Shown: in pieces, positions 1-13,129 of the stretch
How positions within the stretch are numbered: position 1 is the stretch's first letter
Layout of the letters: each line of letters opens with the position of its first letter
Assembly (NCBI GenBank): GCA_964304625.1
Contig: OZ199838.1
Span: forward strand, 3,906,001-3,970,000
Direction: 5' to 3'
DNA: 64,000 nt
Origin: Kudoa neothunni
Taxonomy: Eukaryota; Cnidaria
The notes under the pieces: model-generated
Told to the model about the DNA's origin: nothing
The model's input: only the letters and a program-made list of their open reading frames with translations
Databases searched by the model: none
Position numbers and translations under genes: made by a program

Positions 1-657
1 TAAGGGTTAAGAATATTTTCTGTCAGTTCAGTATTGATTAAAACATACGTTGTCAACATTAATTTTTATAAAAATTTAGCGTTTTAGTTTTAATAATTTT
101 AAAATTATGAATATCATGCCTCATAATTAAGAACTATACACGTTTTATGTGTTGTAAATGTTGAAAATATATATATTAATATTTTATGATAAATTAAATT
201 AATTTGAATTAATTTGAATCATTTAATTAAACGACAGTCATACTTGTATAATATCAATCTCGTGTACCGATGGTACAGTTAAACTTGGTAAAGTAATAAT
301 TGGAGCCTACTTTGTGACAATGTAGTTATTAATGTATATGCATAAATTTATCTTTACCAAAATAACTAATTAAAGTGGATTAGGAATAATTTTAAAAATA
401 AATCACAAACAAAATTTTATGTATATATACATACATATCAATTTTATTTAGTTAATGTTTTTAATGCCCTATCTGTATAAAGTAATTATGTCCTTATGTT
501 CGTGTGTGCTAAAATGCACTCCTAATACAGTATACAGTGACCTTCTAATATATTTGACTAGGTAAGTACACTTATCTAATTCTATTAATGGTATTAAATA
601 AAAATAGGTCCATATTCGCTTTATTAATGATATTTTGGTCGTGTACTTTATAATCAA

Positions 658-660
<3 letters not shown>

Positions 661-688
<28 letters not shown>
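661..688. repeat. (TA)n microsatellite
   Basis: About 13 uninterrupted TA units. Similar short TA tracts occur near 4416-4434 and 51956-51966. Confidence 0.9.
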
Positions 689-1889
689 GCATGAAAGTCT
701 TATAATCTTTGGATTGTGTCTTTAGATTTAAACAGGATTCCCCTAAATTTTAACTTGAAGCTATTAAATTTAATAACGACGCTGTTCCTTTACAGAATTA
801 TTTAGGTTACTATTTGTGGTCTGGTCAGTTTTTGAAAAGAACGGGGTTATTAAAGTTAACGCCAAATAAAGGAATATTAATTTAAGTAGTAAAAAATTAA
901 ATGTCGTGAATTTTTATGATAATTATATGTAGTTTACTGTCTTTGTGATCTCCATAAAATAATCTTAATTTAAATTTCGGTAATATCAATTTCTAAAATT
1001 CTGGAACTTTCAGTGTTTCTAATGTTTTCCTAAATTTTCACTCTTGTTTTTTGAATGACTAAATAATCGCAAAATAATGTTTCAAAGATAAGGAGTTATT
1101 GCAAATTCACAAAAAATGGAATTAAATCGTTGCTGATTCCATGACGAGAAATCTTCCAATAGATAATTTTATACTTGGAACAACGCTTTATTTCAAATTA
1201 ATGTGTCTGCAATGGAAGTTCACCAAACGTAAGATACAATTAGAAATTTTAAACATTCTTAAAGTTAATGTAGTACAAAAACTGAGCTTAAAAAATATGC
1301 CAAAGATTTATCAAAATGAACACATTTTTAAATGTCATGTTCCTGTAATGACCCACGTTTTGGATTTTTGTTACCATTATTAGTGACAAGACAGTTTATT
1401 ATGACCATGAACCATTTTGGAATTATTACGAAGAGATTTTTGAGTTTGAATTCTGAATGCTTGAATTTAAAAAAAACTCTGATGTTGGCGGTATCGAATG
1501 CTAAGTTATCATTACAAGTCTTTGCTATCAATTTTCAAAATATTCTAATTTTTCTTAATTTTAATGCATAAATGGTCGGGCATAAAAATAAAACCTCATC
1601 TAGGTATGGTTGTTATGTGTTATTCAAAAATCGAACCGAAAACTGTAGTACAATTGTTTGAAATTAAACGAATTGAATAGGTTTAAAAACAAAGTTTGTT
1701 TGATTAACTTATTAACAATCGCCTTTTTAGCCATCGTTAATCGGCAAATAAATTTTAATTCTATCGGAAAATACAGCACATCTTTACTTCCTCTAGCTCT
1801 GATTAACGCTTCTCCGGAAATAGAATTTTCTCATCTGGAATTATCGAAAAAATCAGAAGAAATAGAATGTTGTGCTCTACATTAGATAA

Positions 1890-2045
1890 TCCTGTTCTAA
1901 TGAGGAATTTTTCCAACACATTGACAAAATGATGCCATAAATTTGAAGTTTCTGAGTTAATTATAAATAAACGTAATATTTGTACATACAATTAAATATT
2001 AGTTCCGTTTTTACAAAAAATTCTGATTTGGGTTGGAAACGCCGA
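1890..2045 (+). repeat. Dispersed repeat, copy 1
   Basis: This stretch aligns by eye with 3830-4010. Shared blocks include a TTTGAAGTTxCTGAG core, a TTTATACATAATTTAAT-like block and GATTTGGGTTGGAAAC near the 3' end. The copies are well diverged. The family is unknown and no coding sequence is visible. Confidence 0.55.
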
Positions 2046-2521
2046 ATGCTTTTGAACGTTCAATCATAATATAACACTACTCACGTAATATATAATTTCT
2101 CCTGGTTTAATTTTTTTTAATTTTTAAACACCGAATGCAACACCTAGCTGAGTGGTCACCGCAAGAATGGCGATGGCACAATCCACAAATAACAACAATC
2201 AAGCACTGATTTTACTCTCAAAGTCGTATGGGTTGTTGAGTCCGGCGGAGAGTTCAAAAAAATATTTTATGCGCGTGTTCCTGATGTAGATTCTTTTGTA
2301 AGACTCTAAACTAACCCATAGTTGCTAATCAATGAAGTATCTTATATTACCTGATGCAATCGATAATATAAAATTGTGCAAGAGCAATGTTTGATTAGGT
2401 TGTGTACGATTAGTTCAAGGATTAATTTGGATTTTCCTTTGAATTCTATCAATAAAATTTTTTAATATCTCACATAATTAATTTAATTAAATTTATGCAC
2501 AAAATGATGCAATAAAAAGAT

Positions 2522-2717
2522 GGGGTCGATTCGACCCCAAATGATCGTTGGTGGATATCCTTCAAATTTTGGCTACATAAAAAACCCAAATCAATTAATT
2601 TTCCTTAGTTACATAGAAGAGTGTATTTTTGAATAATAGCTTGAATTCAAGAACATTAGGAGTAAGGAAGAAAAAATTATACATTATTCAATTTTACTTC
2701 GGGGTCGATTCGACCCC
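2522..2717. repeat. Paired 17-base palindromes, 179 bases apart
   Basis: GGGGTCGATTCGACCCC occurs twice, identically, at 2522-2538 and 2701-2717. Each has perfect 8-base arms around a central T, and each is followed by a similar tail (CCCCA, then ATCGTT and GG). Looser pairs with the same spacing lie at 27037-27236 and 37781-37974, so this is a dispersed family. The GGGGT...ACCCC palindrome also resembles the subterminal motif of the piggyBac-type elements at 51622 and 20149. Confidence 0.75.
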
Positions 2718-2818
2718 AGTATCGTTAGAAGGTCAACTATCTACGACAAAAGCATTTACATAAGAATATATTATATTTCTGGAACTATAAAAACAACAGA
2801 GGAAATAGAAATTTTTGT

Positions 2819-3805
2819 TACAATAGGTGACCGATAATTCGTAACTTTACGTAAAACTCTATCCATTCGGTTGAACTCATCAAATAACATTTACTATGAG
2901 TTATTAATTAATATAAGCGTAATTTTTTTGTTTTGTGAAATAAAATATTTTATAACTGCGTAATAACCGATAATTCGTAATTATTTCCAAATGCCCGAAA
3001 AAGAATTCAACAATTCATAATGCTTCAAGGGAAATATGATATAATTCAATATTATGATAGTTTACCGTCCTTAAATAGATTGACGGAAAACATTAAACAC
3101 TTCAAAATAGGCTATATTTCAAATTTAAATGGCATTTTAGGAAAAAGCTCAAATTAAATATACATTCGAAAGTCAATTACTTCTAGCTAAACGAAGATCA
3201 ATGTGGAAAGGAAATGATAGGGACGCTGATCAATGTGTGTATGAATGGATCGTTTGGATGAGGTCGAGAAGTGTTGAATTATCGTCCATCGAAATAATTA
3301 ACAAAAAAAATGAGATCGATTCTTCTAAAAATAATTTCAAAAATGTTATCTATTGATAGTTTCGTGGCTTTAAAAATAGGTTCAACTTAAAATAATCAGT
3401 TTCTATGTCGAAGCTAGCACGGTACCTACCCATAGGAATCATTGCAGATTAGAACACTCCATTTCTTAAAAATTTTGGAAATTATAAATAGGATCAAATA
3501 TAATATGTCGACGGGACAGCGCTGTTCTATCAAATTAACACCTCTTAAGTGATTCCTAAACATGATTATTTTTGTTTCCAATAAATTGTTGTTCTGTACA
3601 TTAAATGGAACCCCAAAATTTTTAATAATATTACATCCATTATAACAATTATTTTTTGCGCGTCAAAAGTATGATTTATTATAGTTTAGTTGTGATCTAA
3701 ATTATGAATATTCTTAAATCGATGAATCAATAAAAGTCAGTTTTCATGGCATTTTTGTCATGTGCGCCCACAAAAGCTATTGCGAATTAGTGGTCACCGA
3801 CTGTA
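2819..3805 (+). mobile_element. pogo/Tigger-like element (Tc1/mariner superfamily), degraded
   Basis: A TA dinucleotide lies at each edge (2819-2820 and 3804-3805). The ends form inverted repeats of the pogo type: CAATAGGTGACCGATAATTCG on the left, and CAGTCGGTGACCACTAATTCG read inward from the right. Inside, 3168-3300 encodes a piece resembling the second helix-turn-helix of a CENP-B/pogo DNA-binding domain (KRRSMW, then CVYEWIVWMRSR). The element is only about 983 bases and I see no DDE catalytic domain, so it is a deletion derivative. Confidence 0.7.
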
Positions 3806-3829
3806 TCCAACAGATTGTCTATTCGAATT

Positions 3830-4010
3830 TAAGTTCAAGAATTCTTTTAACACACCGACCCAGCGATGTCATAATTTTGAAGTTCCTGAGCCAATTATGA
3901 ATTTACATAGTAGTTTTATACATAATTTAATGTTATTTTGAATTTATAGAAATTCTAATTTCTCCAGCTAAAATTTGGCCGAAAGTTCGATTTGGGTTGG
4001 AAACATTGGA
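3830..4010 (+). repeat. Dispersed repeat, copy 2
   Basis: Second copy of the repeat at 1890-2045, in the same orientation and about 1.95 kb away. It lies just outside the right end of the pogo-like element that ends at 3803. Confidence 0.55.
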
Positions 4011-6385
4011 CACTAAGAAATTTTTGAATTCCATCCAATACTGGTTAATTGAAAGGATCAGATTAATTTTTAATGATTTTAATAGATTATTAAATGCAGA
4101 ATATTCTCAGTCATTGATGAAGATGAGCATTTCATGCTAGTTTATATAAAACACAAACGGTTAAAGAAATAATATCAGATGATAATTCGATAAAAGTAGT
4201 TTTGAATGCGGTTGAGGATCAAAGAAAGAGGGAACTAGTATAGCGACCCGACCAATACTGCTGGAACATTTTTTTCCATTTTTCTGTTACTTGGGCTAGA
4301 TATTTAACATGAATTAATCCTGGATCATTTTTTGGCTTTTCAGCGTATTCTTTCGCCTAGTAAAATTTAAATAGTTTATTAGAATTAGTCACATTATTTA
4401 ATCTATGTTTTCCAATATATATATATATATATATCATGTCTTCGTATTAAAGTTGAAGATAAATACTTTAGGTGGTGGGCGTGAGTCCACAAGACACTAA
4501 ACAAGATTTTATAATTCTGCTATGTATTGTAGTAATTACGAATCGGCTAGTCAAAAACACTATGATGGCAATGACGAAAATTCGATGGGCATGTTTAATT
4601 TTATGAAGGAACATTCTCGATATGATTTCAGACTTTCAAGAGCAATTTATTGTTAGTTAGATTTGAAAAGCTTATAAAGTAGTTAAAAAAGAGAAGTCAT
4701 TATATAAAATCAAAGTCTGCGTAATAGTTTATTGATAAAGTAAATAATATCGCATTACCATAGGAATCACCGCAAGCATAGACGATGATTTTCACGCGTT
4801 CATGAACAAATAATATCTATAATGGAGTGTTCGGTTATTACGATTGTTGATTTAAGTACTTGTTAAACTATAATTAGAGAAAACTTTAACTATGATTTTG
4901 TATATGCTCTCCCTACGGCGATATTACATATATATACATTGACTTTTACAATTTTATAAATATTTTTTATAAATTAGAAATATATCTTTAGAGCCAATCT
5001 TAAAAAATAATTTATCTCATTTATAATAATGTAAATATATAATTGTTGGGAAGCTCATCTAATAGTTAGAGCGGTGTTTATCTGTAAAGGTATAACTAGG
5101 TACAGAATTATTTAGCACAATAGCGATCAACAATTGTATTTGAATAATACGGTTAATTTAAACAGACCTATAAAATGGTGCAATAACTCAAAAGAATGAA
5201 CCAATAAATCAATCCAATAAGTATCACATGATTAATCACACAAATCCAGCGTCTTCTATAAATTTAAAAATTTTTGTTAATTATGCCATCAATTAAACAT
5301 TTTATAATAATATTTAAACACTGCATTCCGTAAACAATCTCTATTAAAAAGCATCTTTTATAAGGTCGTCAAAATATCTGTTCAAGCATAAATGTTGTGG
5401 GAATTATAATTAGTTATTTCCCCATAATTTCTTTTCGTAATATTTCCACAAGACTAAAACTTTAAAATAAGATTTATTAGTTTTGTAAACAAAAAGCTCA
5501 AAAGATAAAAGAAACACATTAATAATGTATGTAATTCATAAATAAGAAAAAAATTTTATTTTCATAAATTTAATACAATTTTTTAAATGATATATTAATT
5601 AATTCAATGCATGTTTTTCAGCAATCACTTTGTTAAACTAAGGAATATTATATTAAAAGGTATATTTATACAATTAAGAAATAATATACCAATCGAAAAA
5701 GGAAGCAAGTTGTAAATTGGTCGTGAATACAACTGAATTAGATTGTCAGTTATTTAATTAATATAGAAATTACACACATTTATATTGGATAACTATATCT
5801 ACTCTTTAAAACAATAATTAATTTATAATTCGTATATGATTACAATTAAATAATTTATCATTTTAACATAGCATATATCAAAGGATACTTATACTTAATT
5901 TTGATTGACATTATAATGACTTGATTTCTAGTGTCTATTAAAATGAATCTAGGGTCAATTGTCGAATAATAATTTGCTTTAACCTTAAAGAAACAACACG
6001 TGAGAAAATATGATATTATAGAAGAGGGGGTTACATTGATACGGGAATCACTGAAAATTAACAATGAGAAACATAATTAATAATGAATAGCACTGTTTAA
6101 ATAAATTTTCCATCGCAAAGATTTTTCTTATTATAACTCTAGTTTTAAAACAAATTCAATCATTTCCATGGCTTTTCATTATTTCGTAAAACAAGAGTGT
6201 CACATTATACAGAAATATGTATGAGTTTAGTATAATGGTCGATTAGCTATGGTGGTTTATTGTAAGAAAAATAAAATAATCGAATGATGTTCATTAGATG
6301 TTGGAAGAATCCGATAGAAGATTAATGACTAATTCATTATGCTAATTAAAACTATTAGTTCAATACAGATTAACAGATACGTATT
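4011..6385. other. Intergenic AT-rich DNA
   Basis: No gene is recognised. It contains the tRNA-like remnant near 5050 and a TA microsatellite at 4416-4434. Its last part is the upstream region of the amino acid transporter, where I see no convincing promoter motif. Confidence 0.5.
5049..5112 (+). pseudogene. tRNA-like remnant, possibly tRNA-Tyr derived
   Basis: An A-box-like stretch (AAGCTCATCTAATAG, then TTAGAGCG) is followed by a possible anticodon loop CTGTAAA, which would read GTA (Tyr). The T arm is poor (GGTACAGAATTA in place of a GGTTCGAATCC-type B box), and no 7-base acceptor stem closes. It is therefore not a functional tRNA: either a pseudogene or the head of an old SINE. Confidence 0.3.
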
Positions 6386-8318
6386 ATGGCAGTTGAATCC
6401 ACCAAAGTAACAATATATTTCAAGGAGGAATTTCTATTGGTTTAGAAAAATGAATCTGAGGTCACTACATCAAAAACCAGCAGTGCCCAGGCCGAAGATG
6501 GGATTATCATGTGTTCTGTAAATATCATCAATGTTATCTTTGGTTCGGGAGTTTTAGGTTATTCCCAATTTTATTTACATCACCTCAAAATGGCTAAAAT
6601 GCATTTATTTAGTACTTCCTGTCAGTTTTTCTCATGCAGGTATGGGTTCCACCCTAATTTTGATGGCTTTTAGTGCAATATTATCGTGTATTTTAAATGG
6701 GTGTTTATTGTATTTCTTTACTATATTTCAGGTTTTACCGTCAATTCGCTGGCGAAATTGGCTGATATTACTGGAGAAAGCACGTATGAAGTAAGGAGTG
6801 ACTTTTTAGTGATTTCATGTGATTTTGAAACGAATCAATTATAGGGGTTCATCTACAAAATATTTGGTGTAAAGGTGGGCGTGCTTGTAAGTTGCTGTTT
6901 ATTGCTAAATTCATTTCTAAGTATGTTGATAAATAATCTGAAAACAATAATACGTGTCTTTAAGCTAAACTAGCATTTGCCATTGTTTCAGCAGACAATT
7001 TGCAACTCATAGCCTCTACATATTGTGAGTTTAGTTGTTTATTTTTAAATATAAACGTTATATTGTTTGTGTAGTGAGCGAAGAAAACATTTTGGTACGT
7101 CGTGAAGTTCTAATGACCTTTTACATAATGTTAACATTCCTTCTATCGCTACCGAACAACGTGGGATACCTCACCAAAGTATTCTCTATACTACATAATA
7201 ATGGGAATTACTTGGTAATTGACTATTATTTAGTTTTCAGTAGTGTCCGTCATTGGGATTTTCACATATTCTATTGTTGTGTTTGTGAGTTTGGCCACAC
7301 TTACCCCCTTAACGTAACAATCATTAAAATATTTATTCGCGACAAAATTCTTATTTTTCCATCGATAGGCACGTTTATAATGATACATTCAAATTTATTA
7401 AACCTGGAGTGGCTTCTAGCATTTCTCAGATATTTTTCGGTATTTTTGCTGACAGTCCACCTCTAAACATTCCTGTCTTTAGCTTTGTTTTGTCAGCCTT
7501 CAATCGGTTCAATCTATTTCAGTATGAAAGACAAAAGTGTTAAAAGATTCTCCTATTCAGTCATTCTCGCTCACATAGTTTCTCACATTATATATACCCT
7601 GATCGGTATCACTGGATTTTTAACCTTTTCAGGATTTGCATCTGGTATCAAAAACACATTTAACATTATTAAATATTCATTTATCATCTATTTCAAAAGA
7701 CAACTTGTTAAACTCGTACTGTGGAGATAATATTGGTGCCCTTTTGGCCAGAGTGGCTTTCATCATTACTCTCGTACTGTCTGCACCGTTCCAATCGTTA
7801 GTATTCAAAGATGTAACAAATAATATTTGATATTCTTATTTATTTATTTATTTATTAACATAGGTTGCTTATTCGTTGTTCAAAAAATTATTCCCCAATT
7901 CAGCAATGAGCGATTGTTTTAGAATGGCCATGGTTTATTTCATTTGTGTGTCTACTTATATTCTCTCTTCCATTATTACTGAACTGGGACTAGTAGTGAC
8001 ACTAGCTGTAATGCTTTTATTGTCACGTACATTTGTAATATGTTCTTAGGGGTCTCTCTGCGTTGTGCCGATTGGTATTATGGTTTGCTAAATATTAAAA
8101 TATATAACTATGTATTTTTAGCCCTGATATTTCCCTCACTTGGTTATTTTATGGTGCTACGTCGTATACCAAATGGAAACCGCCCATTGAAAGCTATCTG
8201 CCTCAGCTGCACTGCAGTGGGTGTAATCATTCTAATACTGGGAACCGTAACGACGCTTATTCATGTTGAGTCCAAATCCTTTACACCCAAGTATTATTGT
8301 GATTCAGACATAATTTAA
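6386..8318 (+). CDS. SLC38/AVT-type amino acid transporter (Aa_trans family), multi-exon
   Basis: A membrane amino acid/proton or sodium symporter of the Aa_trans fold. Exon 1 is 6386-6406 (ATG GCA GTT...), followed by a 39-base intron and exon 2 from 6446. Exon 2 carries the first transmembrane signature (NIINVIFGSGVL, then LPVSFSHAG after an intron). Later exons give a multi-spanning protein: LPNNVGYLTK, FCQPSIGSIYFSMKDKS (family form F.CHPS..PIY.E.K), a DNLLNSYCGDNIG block, and the C-terminal PSLGYFMVLRRIPNG. The stop is TAA at 8316-8318 and an AATAAA follows near 8404. Placed later exons: 7483-7644, 7700-7800, and 7864 to the end with further introns. A 28-base intron at 7455-7482 is needed to keep frame. 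The exact SLC38 subtype, substrate and organelle cannot be told. Confidence 0.87.
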
Positions 8319-8435
8319 TCGTTTCGTGTTGTTACATATTTTGATTTTTGTCTATTTTTTTCTCAAAAGATAATAATTTTATAAGTATCATCTATATCAG
8401 ATTAATAAATTAAATCTTTCATTATGACGTGCTTA

Positions 8436-10386
8436 TCTATACATATAAAGTTCTTGTCTTTCAGTGTGTGTGTCAGTTTGCAGCAGTATGCATGTGCCAT
8501 GGAGAAACTTTCTTTAAATATAGCTCTAAGTTTGTATTTGAATAGATAAAACCATTAATAAAAATCGATCATTTACTTAGAAGTATAAATATAATCAATA
8601 TCGTTATCAGAAGTAAGGTATTTTCTGGCTGTTTACATCAATTACCAGATTAAAAATACCTGCATAATATTGATGTTTCTTTACATCAGAGTGATACTCA
8701 ATAAGAATGAACTTTTACTCACTGAATATAACAAAAATTTTCTAATTATGATGTATAATGTTTAGAAATGTTACATACGCCTATTTTGAGTAATTTTAAG
8801 ACAGATAATGCCATTAAAGTCATATTTACAAGAGATGTTGCATTTCCCTTAAAATTTGAAGATTAACCAAATTATTTAGGATGTATTTACATTTTTCAAA
8901 CATTAAAGATACATTATAAGAAAAAAGACTTAAGACCATTTTAAATAAAACAAATCATTTGAGATTACAAGTTTTTGCCATGTTGGAATAATTTTGGTCT
9001 CTATACGCATTCTAAAACCGATGTAGGGTGTTTGTAGAGTTTTAAAATTATTAAATTTTGTTGATAACTTCTTAAATGAAGATTATGCTCCATTGGAATT
9101 CCTGAGATGTGAAAATTTCTTTTTATCAAATATATCGATTGCGATTGAAACTATATTCGTCTTTTCGATAAGTTTTTACTCATTTGTTAGTTTTCCTAGA
9201 CTTTCTTTCAAAACATTTGGAATAACTAATTCAATAAGTTCCTATATTTGATGAGGTAATTTTTAAAATAATGTTTAAGTTCTTAGTAACCTAATTATTC
9301 CTTACTCCAGACCTTAGATTTAATATTCAAATCAATATATAATTATTTTCGTTAAAAATAATTCATTATGAAATAAAAGCTGAATGAAACTATGCGACAC
9401 CATATTCTATACGTAGTTTATGAATTTATATTCACGATTACTTTTTCACAAAATAAAGTCCCCTCTCAATCTCAATACGTGTCATGTAAGTTAATAAGAA
9501 ATTATTGGTCTATTCGATCTAACCAATATTTTCACAAAGTTTTCATTAATCCAAAAATAGTTCAATACGAAGAAATTTTTTTAGGGCAATCAAACAGTAC
9601 GTTTATTTTTAAAAGGGTGCATTCCTTCAAGAAAACCAGTTGATATTTAAGCATTACTGTAATTTTTCAAACCAAAAATTCCTTTACATTTTTAACTTAA
9701 TCGTATTTTTTTAATTAAATGTGTATATTTTTGATAAAAAGCAAGGTTGGATTTATTTATAAATCAGGAAATTTTGTTACAATAATGAATACGTAAGTTA
9801 CCACTCACAGCTTTTCAAAAAATCGTTGGCATCATTATAAAATTGCGAAAAAGTAGTAAAAATTAATATTTATATTTCGGAGGCATCTTAGGTTGATTTT
9901 ACTTTTTTGTCGTTTGTAGCCTAATAATAAATTTTATAACTAGAAGGACTAATTTTTATCGAAAAATTTTGAAAAGAACTGAAAGTCCTATTTAAGTTAC
10001 TTAATGATTTTGTTTCATAAATAACTGAACTTTAATCGTTAATTACATTTCTCTTAAAATTAAGGTCATCATAGTTTTGATCAATAATTTGTAAAATAAA
10101 CTTAAAATTACTCATTAATTTCTCTCCATACCTCTATTTTTATTTGAATGGAGAATGTATGCATAATTTCGTTTATCTAAATCATCACATTGCAAAAATA
10201 ATGACAAGCTTTAAAATGCATAAATTAAAATAGAAAAATAAAATTAAAATTTTCTATCACACTGTACCAGGAAAAAATGGGCATTAGCGCTATTTACTTA
10301 AAAATCAAAAAGGCTTTAGTCTGCGCCAGGTGTTAGCCTATTTGGCTGGGCAAGGAAGCCCTCGCGAAGGGGGGCTTTTGCGCTAG
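8436..10386 (+). mobile_element. Non-autonomous Helitron
   Basis: The left end starts TCTATACATATAAAG after an A and runs into a GTGTGTGTGTC tract, as Helitron 5' ends often do. The right end has a hairpin (AAGCCC, loop, GGGCTT) about eight bases before the terminal CTAG at 10383-10386, followed by T. Both ends match the second Helitron at 44515-45327. No Rep/helicase coding sequence is visible. The right end abuts the pogo-type terminus at 10437-10500. Confidence 0.7.
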
Positions 10387-10436
10387 TTAATAATAAAAGA
10401 TAATTTACATTAATTAAAAATAAATTTTCAAAACCG

Positions 10437-10500
10437 AACCTATCTCAGCCCCTAGTAAGTTGGCGCTCCCAATTTACTACTCAATACCGAGGCACGACTG
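10437..10500 (-). mobile_element. pogo/Tigger-like terminal fragment
   Basis: Read on the minus strand this begins TA-CAGTCGTGCCTCGGTATTG. About 50 bases match the left end of the complete pogo MITE at 57168. The body would extend to lower coordinates, where the Helistron-type element ending at 10386 now lies (that element is the Helitron at 8436-10386); the opposite end was not found. Confidence 0.65.
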
Positions 10501-11279
10501 TATTTTGACCAACTAACATACTTATTTAGTTTAGTATTCGAATTAATTTGTAATGGAACGCGATTTAAATTTTTAAGGTTCGCAAGAAATTTATTATGAG
10601 AAATACTAAATCTTTATATAAAGTCATAAACCAACTAATAGGCACAGGTATTGATTTTGAGGCCGCATAAGGGATTCATTAGCTTTACTGATAAAAGCAT
10701 ATCGAGAATCTTCTATCATTTTTGTTCTAATCAGTTCAATCCACTCTTTCACTTTTAGATCAATATCCATTCTTCTCCCTTGAGAGTTTTTGTTACTTTT
10801 GAATAGAAGAATCGTTATAATGATAAAACGAGCAGTCTATATGGTTATAATAGTATTCAAGGAAGGTCTTATTTTTATATCAAAGACCTTCATTGTTCCA
10901 CATTTAGTGTTTTATTTATTCGCTAATTTTTGATAATATTTTATAATTTCAACTTTTGGGATAGAGTTGGAATTTTTTTACCATCTGTTGGCGCACAAGC
11001 CATAATCTTCGTAGTTATGAGAAAGAAATTATTAAGCACGATGCATAAAAAGTATTGATATTCTAATTTTCTAAAGTCAAACTGAGGCAATATGCTACTT
11101 TTATTCTAAAGTTTATAGAGTAAAAATTAAATTTTCTATATATATTCATTAATTTATGTTTAATTTAGATATTACGCACAATCCGTAAGTTACTGTTATC
11201 TGTTATATTTGGTTGTTTACATTTTATTCAATATATTCATACACATAAAACTGTATTTTATCCAGTTCACCACTTATAG

Positions 11280-12300
11280 AGTAAGCAAGACTTTTACAAA
11301 GTATTTTCAAATTATTGACAAACACTAAACCATCTACAAAAGAGAATTTAGGATCCACAGGTTCATCTTATACCTCCGTAGGTTCTCCAATAATATCCTC
11401 GTATGAGAAATTCTAGGAATTATCACATACAGAAAACAAAATTTCTTCGTCGCCTAATTCATCGGTTGCTTGTAAAGATACGGAATTATCTGTAGATGAT
11501 TCCACATTCTGTCAGAATTTTTCGGTTCATTTATAAAGGTCGTTAACCTTAAATAATATTTTGAAAAGAAATTGAAGGCTGTTTGAGGGATTATTGAATT
11601 CCAAGACTCCTAAATAAGAGTCATTATTTCCAATATATCTACAGGTTTTTATCCAGTTCAACTTTTGCATATATCATATGCCATCATATTAAGATGTTTC
11701 GTTAAATTGTCTTAAAAGAATGAATATCACTTTAATCAGTCGGTTATAGGATCTTAAGGGCGTTTTTGGTAAAGTAGACTATTTGAACCTTGGAAGATCC
11801 ATGCGTTGATCGTAACTTGCATTATCCATAAATATAAACAATTTTGTTGTTCCTGATTCGGAATGTATTATTAAATTTTTATAAGAATTTCCTTAAAATC
11901 TTTGCTGCAATCCACTCATTCTCATGTGCTCATATAGAACTAGAGTACCATCTATATTTTTAAAATGCACTAGCAATTGTAACGTATGGGAATATCTACT
12001 AAAATAACAATCGTGTTAAAATTTTAATTTCGCAAATAAATGAACTATTAATAAATAAATGTTCAAAGAAAAATAAAGCAGTTGACTGTTTATCTATAAA
12101 TTGGCCGATTATGCTTGAATTAAGCAGGGAGTTTCCTCGAGAATCTGTAATAACATTGGATTCTTAGTAACCTTGAATATAAGTATCGGAATTCTTATAA
12201 GAAACTAGGAGTGGCAATTCTATTATAAGTTTTTGATCAAATATGGGTAAAAAAGCAAGCAATAATATTTTATCGGTTAGTTTTTTAATAACGGCGGACA
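11280..12300 (-). pseudogene. pogo/Tigger transposase remnant (DDE domain)
   Basis: On the minus strand, around 11790-11850, reads KLFIFMDNASYDQRM followed by a piece like LPKTPLRSYNRL. This is the DNA..H / LP.NTT...QP.D neighbourhood of Tigger-type DDE transposases. Upstream lies NEWIAAKILRKFL and downstream SWNSIIPQTAFNFF and EDIIGEPTEV, all in family order. Several in-frame stops and frame changes show that it is dead. It may belong with the helix-turn-helix fragment at 14110-14225, but the distance is long and no matching pair of ends was found. Confidence 0.55.
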
Positions 12301-12961
12301 TATTTATAATTAAGATTAAATAATTTGATTTTCAACATGTTTTCCTGTTTTAGATAAATTAAAAACAAGTTATTATAAGATGGATATATATTTTATATAA
12401 TTGAATATTGTCTGTTTGTACATGAATGTATTAATTTTTAAATTTAATGCCTTTGCTTTTTAGTTAATTCAATGACTGTTAGATCATAATCCCATAGGTC
12501 GCCCCCTGTTCTTATTTTAGAGCAACATTTTAAAAATATAAAAAATTAATATAAGGTTCTATGTGATAATTTAAGTTTTGTAACTTTCGGTGATTTTACG
12601 CTCAGCTATCTGCTGATCACTTCGAATATTATACAAGTTTTCAAACAAGTCATTATTAAGTAACTTGGATGGGGATTCTTCAGAAATTTCATTAACTTCT
12701 GTCTTTTCATTTGCTTGAAGTCAGATATATAATATCTATTTGAGCAAATGACACCTTTTTTAATATTATTTCTTCTTTTATTTGGCTGGTTATCATATAC
12801 CTTATTATCGTGTTTCGAATTATTCTCGTTGATTTTGCTTTGTACTTAAACTTAGTTATATCATTATAAATTAATATTTTAAAACAATATTTAATAATTT
12901 TCTAGTTATAAACACTATTATCTCAAATATAACTTCAATTCTCTTAATAGAAATTATTGAA

Positions 12962-13129
12962 TTAACCCTTTCGATCCGAAAAAATAAAAATTGAGAAAAA
13001 ATATTTTCCGTTATATATCATTTTTAGATAAAAATTAAAATGGAATATACTATTTTTGATTTAAAAAGTATTATAAATAATTAAATAACTACATGATGCC
13101 ATTGGCATTATTCGGGTCGAAAGGGTTAA
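12962..13129. mobile_element. piggyBac MITE, 160 bases, TTAA target site
   Basis: TTAA at 12962-12965 is followed by CCCTTTCGATCCGAA. The far end is TTCGGGTCGAAAGGG followed by TTAA at 13126-13129. The inverted repeats match at about 13 of 15 positions and the interior is AT-rich and non-coding. The terminal CCCTTTCG is shared with the larger piggyBac element at 40006-41873, which is its most likely relative in the window. Confidence 0.88.

Larger units (their letters stand above)
1..2818. other. AT-rich non-coding stretch
   Basis: No host gene is recognisable here. The open frames between 1140 and 1990 are short, overlap on both strands and have no conserved motif. The stretch holds a TA microsatellite, one copy of a diverged dispersed repeat (1890-2045) and the paired palindromes described separately. 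Confidence 0.6.

Noticed and set aside
7035-7466. A long single open frame as a separate small gene
   Set aside because: It is the transporter exon read through into flanking introns.
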